Shown here piece by piece: positions 6,254 to 7,908 of a stretch of DNA of 7,908 nt. The notes beneath the pieces are model-generated. The model was given only the letters and a program-made list of their open reading frames with translations, had not been told where the DNA came from and made no database searches. The position numbers were made by a program, and so were the translations under genes. Source of the stretch: Mycobacterium sp. (lineage in GTDB: Bacteria > Actinomycetota > Actinomycetes > Mycobacteriales > Mycobacteriaceae). The stretch lies in contig JAQTVU010000084.1 in the NCBI GenBank assembly GCA_028706695.1, positions 1 to 7,908 on the forward strand, in the 5' to 3' direction. How positions within the stretch are numbered: position 1 is the stretch's first letter; each line of letters begins with the position of its first letter.

Positions 6254-7908
6254 CTTCTGGCGCGGCCTGCTGAAGGGATCGCTGGGGCCCGCCGACAACG
6301 ACTCGCGGTACCTGCTCGACGTGCACTCGCGCGACCTTCCCGGCGAGTCCGCCATGCGCCGCTACTGCGACGACGAGGAGGTCGACCTGGTCGTGGTCGG
6401 CGCCGGCGCGGGCGGCTCGGTGCTGGCGCAACGGCTGGCCCGAGCGGGCTGGCGGATCGTCATCCTAGAGGCCGGCCCCTTCTGGCATCCCGACGAGGAC
6501 TGGGTCTCCGACGAAGCCGGGTCGCACGGGCTGTACTGGACGCAGAAACGAATCATCGGCGGCTCAGACCCGATCGAGCTGGGCAAAAACAACTCCGGCC
6601 GGGGCGTGGGCGGGTCGATGGTGCACTTTGCCGGCTACACACCCCGTTTTCACCCCAGCGATTTCGAAACCTTTACCCGCGACCGCGTCGGCGCCGACTG
6701 GCCGATCACCTACGCCGAGCTCAAACCCCACTATGAACGCGTCGAGCGCGAACTGCCCGTCGCCGGCCAGGACTGGCCCTGGGGCGACCCGCACCGCTAT
6801 CCGCACGCGCCGCATCCGGTTTCCGGGGCGGCCCTGAAGCTGTGGGAAGGTGCGCTGAAGCTCGGCATCGAGATGCGGGTCGGGCCGGTCGGCATCGTCA
6901 ACGGCACCTTCGGCAACCGGCCGCACTGCATCTACCGCGGCTACTGCCTGCAGGGCTGCAAGGTCAACGCCAAAGCCAGCCCGTTCGTCACCCACCTGCC
7001 TGACGCGCTGGCCCACGGCGTCGAGATCCGGGCCAACTGCATGGTCCACCGAATCGAGCTCGACGAGACCGGAAATGCACGGGGCGTAACATATTTCGCT
7101 GACGCCGAAGGCGGCGGGTTCCGGGAGCGCCACCAGCGCGCCAAGGTGGTCGCGGTGGCCGGTTACTCGATCGAGACGCCGCGACTGTTGCTGAACTCGG
7201 CCGGCCCGGGCTTTCCCAACGGCTTGTGCAACAACCACGACCAGGTCGGCCGCTACGTGATGGTGCAGGGCGCCTGGCAGAGCGCCGGTCGCTGGCCCGA
7301 GGAACTGCGGATGTACAAGGCGCCGCCGCCGGAGGTGTCCTCCGAGCAGTTCTACGAAACCGATCCGGACCGCGGCTTCGCCCGCGGCTTCTCGATCCAG
7401 ACGGTCTCCCCGCTGCCGATCGGGTGGGCCGAGCACGTCCTGGCCGACGGGCACTGGGGGGCGGCGCTGCGCGAGTACATGCGCGACTACAACCACTGGG
7501 CCACCATCGGCGTGCTCAACGAGCTGCTACCGCACCCGGACAACCGGGTCACGCTGGCCGACGCGACCGACGCCTACGGGCTTCCGGTGGCCCGGTTCGA
7601 CTACAGCCTGTCGGACAACGACAAGGCCAACATGGCCTACTCCCGGAAGGTGATCACCAACATCCTGCACGCCGCCGACGCCCAAGACGTGCTCACCATC
7701 GAGCGCTTCGCCCACCTGATCGGCGGGGCGAGGATGGGCAGCGATCCGGAGACCAGCGTGGTCAGCTCCGACCAGCGCAGCCGGGCGGTGCCCAATCTGT
7801 TCATCGCCGACGGGTCGGTGTGTCCCACCCAAGGCAGCGCCAACCCGGCACTGACCATCATGGCGCTGGCGTCGCGGCTGGCCCAGCGGATCGTGCGCGG
7901 CGACATCA
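6246..7908 (+). CDS. GMC-family FAD dehydrogenase, large subunit with predicted [3Fe-4S] motif (3' end outside window)
   Basis: An open frame of 554 codons runs without a stop from ATG 6246 to the right edge; only the last few residues are probably missing. It is a glucose-methanol-choline flavoprotein oxidising an unknown alcohol or sugar. The FAD motif is G52-x-G54-x-x-G57, with ribose-binding Glu75 in LEAGP. The C-terminal substrate domain carries FAHLIGGARMG with His490 and PTQGSANPALT with Asn533, the expected catalytic His/Asn pair. Cys228, Cys234 and Cys238 form C-x5-C-x3-C, the spacing reported for the [3Fe-4S] ligands of bacterial FAD-glucose dehydrogenase, so it probably acts as a dehydrogenase rather than an oxidase. 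About 45 residues precede the FAD motif, without a signal peptide. The start overlaps the subunit 3-like gene by 8 nt and has a weak ribosome site, suggesting coupling. No cytochrome c gene is visible in the window. Family is certain; substrate and electron acceptor are unknown. Confidence 0.94.
   Translation, partial: MGDFWRGLLKGSLGPADNDSRYLLDVHSRDLPGESAMRRYCDDEEVDLVVVGAGAGGSVLAQRLARAGWRIVILEAGPFWHPDEDWVSDEAGSHGLYWTQKRIIGGSDPIELGKNNSGRGVGGSMVHFAGYTPRFHPSDFETFTRDRVGADWPITYAELKPHYERVERELPVAGQDWPWGDPHRYPHAPHPVSGAALKLWEGALKLGIEMRVGPVGIVNGTFGNRPHCIYRGYCLQGCKVNAKASPFVTHLPDALAHGVEIRANCMVHRIELDETGNARGVTYFADAEGGGFRERHQRAKVVAVAGYSIETPRLLLNSAGPGFPNGLCNNHDQVGRYVMVQGAWQSAGRWPEELRMYKAPPPEVSSEQFYETDPDRGFARGFSIQTVSPLPIGWAEHVLADGHWGAALREYMRDYNHWATIGVLNELLPHPDNRVTLADATDAYGLPVARFDYSLSDNDKANMAYSRKVITNILHAADAQDVLTIERFAHLIGGARMGSDPETSVVSSDQRSRAVPNLFIADGSVCPTQGSANPALTIMALASRLAQRIVRGDI

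Noticed and set aside
6246..6400. Possible twin-arginine signal at MRRY in the GMC N-terminus
   Set aside because: The arginines are followed by CDDEEVD rather than a hydrophobic stretch, so this is not an export signal.
6564..7496. 310-codon open frame on the minus strand
   Set aside because: It lies fully antisense to the GMC gene, whose FAD and catalytic motifs are clear. It is compositionally a high-GC shadow with no recognisable domain.
1..7908. tRNA, rRNA, riboswitch or CRISPR array
   Set aside because: No regularly spaced direct repeats were seen. The non-coding gaps are all under 170 bp, and none shows a recognisable RNA structure.

Overview
This is high-GC actinobacterial DNA, almost certainly from a Mycobacterium, probably a slow grower. 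The basis is the order hemE-hemY-hemQ-methyltransferase on one strand and proteins that, from memory, closely resemble M. tuberculosis Rv2678c, Rv2677c, Rv2676c and Rv2675c. No database search was possible, so the genus is firm and the species is open.

Layout: (1) Bases 1-222 (+) hold the C-terminal end of a DDE transposase whose stop lies 18 bp from the end of the next gene. (2) Bases 241-4868 (-) are a run of five genes read right to left: hemE, hemY, hemQ and two unrelated SAM methyltransferases. hemE, hemY and hemQ are tightly packed (4-nt overlap, then a 5-nt gap). The two methyltransferases follow after gaps of 96 and 70 nt, each with its own good ribosome binding site. (3) Bases 4869-5030 form a divergent intergenic region containing an unusual alternating GC tract. 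(4) Bases 5031-7908 (+) are a compact three-gene unit: a small four-helix membrane protein, a gluconate 2-dehydrogenase subunit 3-like protein, and a GMC flavoprotein that runs off the right edge.

Function: hemE, hemY and hemQ are three steps of the coproporphyrin-dependent heme route of Actinobacteria. HemE makes coproporphyrinogen III, HemY oxidises it to coproporphyrin III, and HemQ decarboxylates coproheme to heme b. The ferrochelatase is not in the window. The rightward trio looks like an FAD-dependent alcohol or sugar dehydrogenase. Its large subunit has FAD-binding motifs, a His/Asn catalytic pair and a C-x5-C-x3-C motif matching the [3Fe-4S] ligands of bacterial FAD-glucose dehydrogenase. 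The complex lacks the usual cytochrome c subunit and export signals, and a small membrane protein sits in that place in the operon. This trio is the most interesting part of the window.
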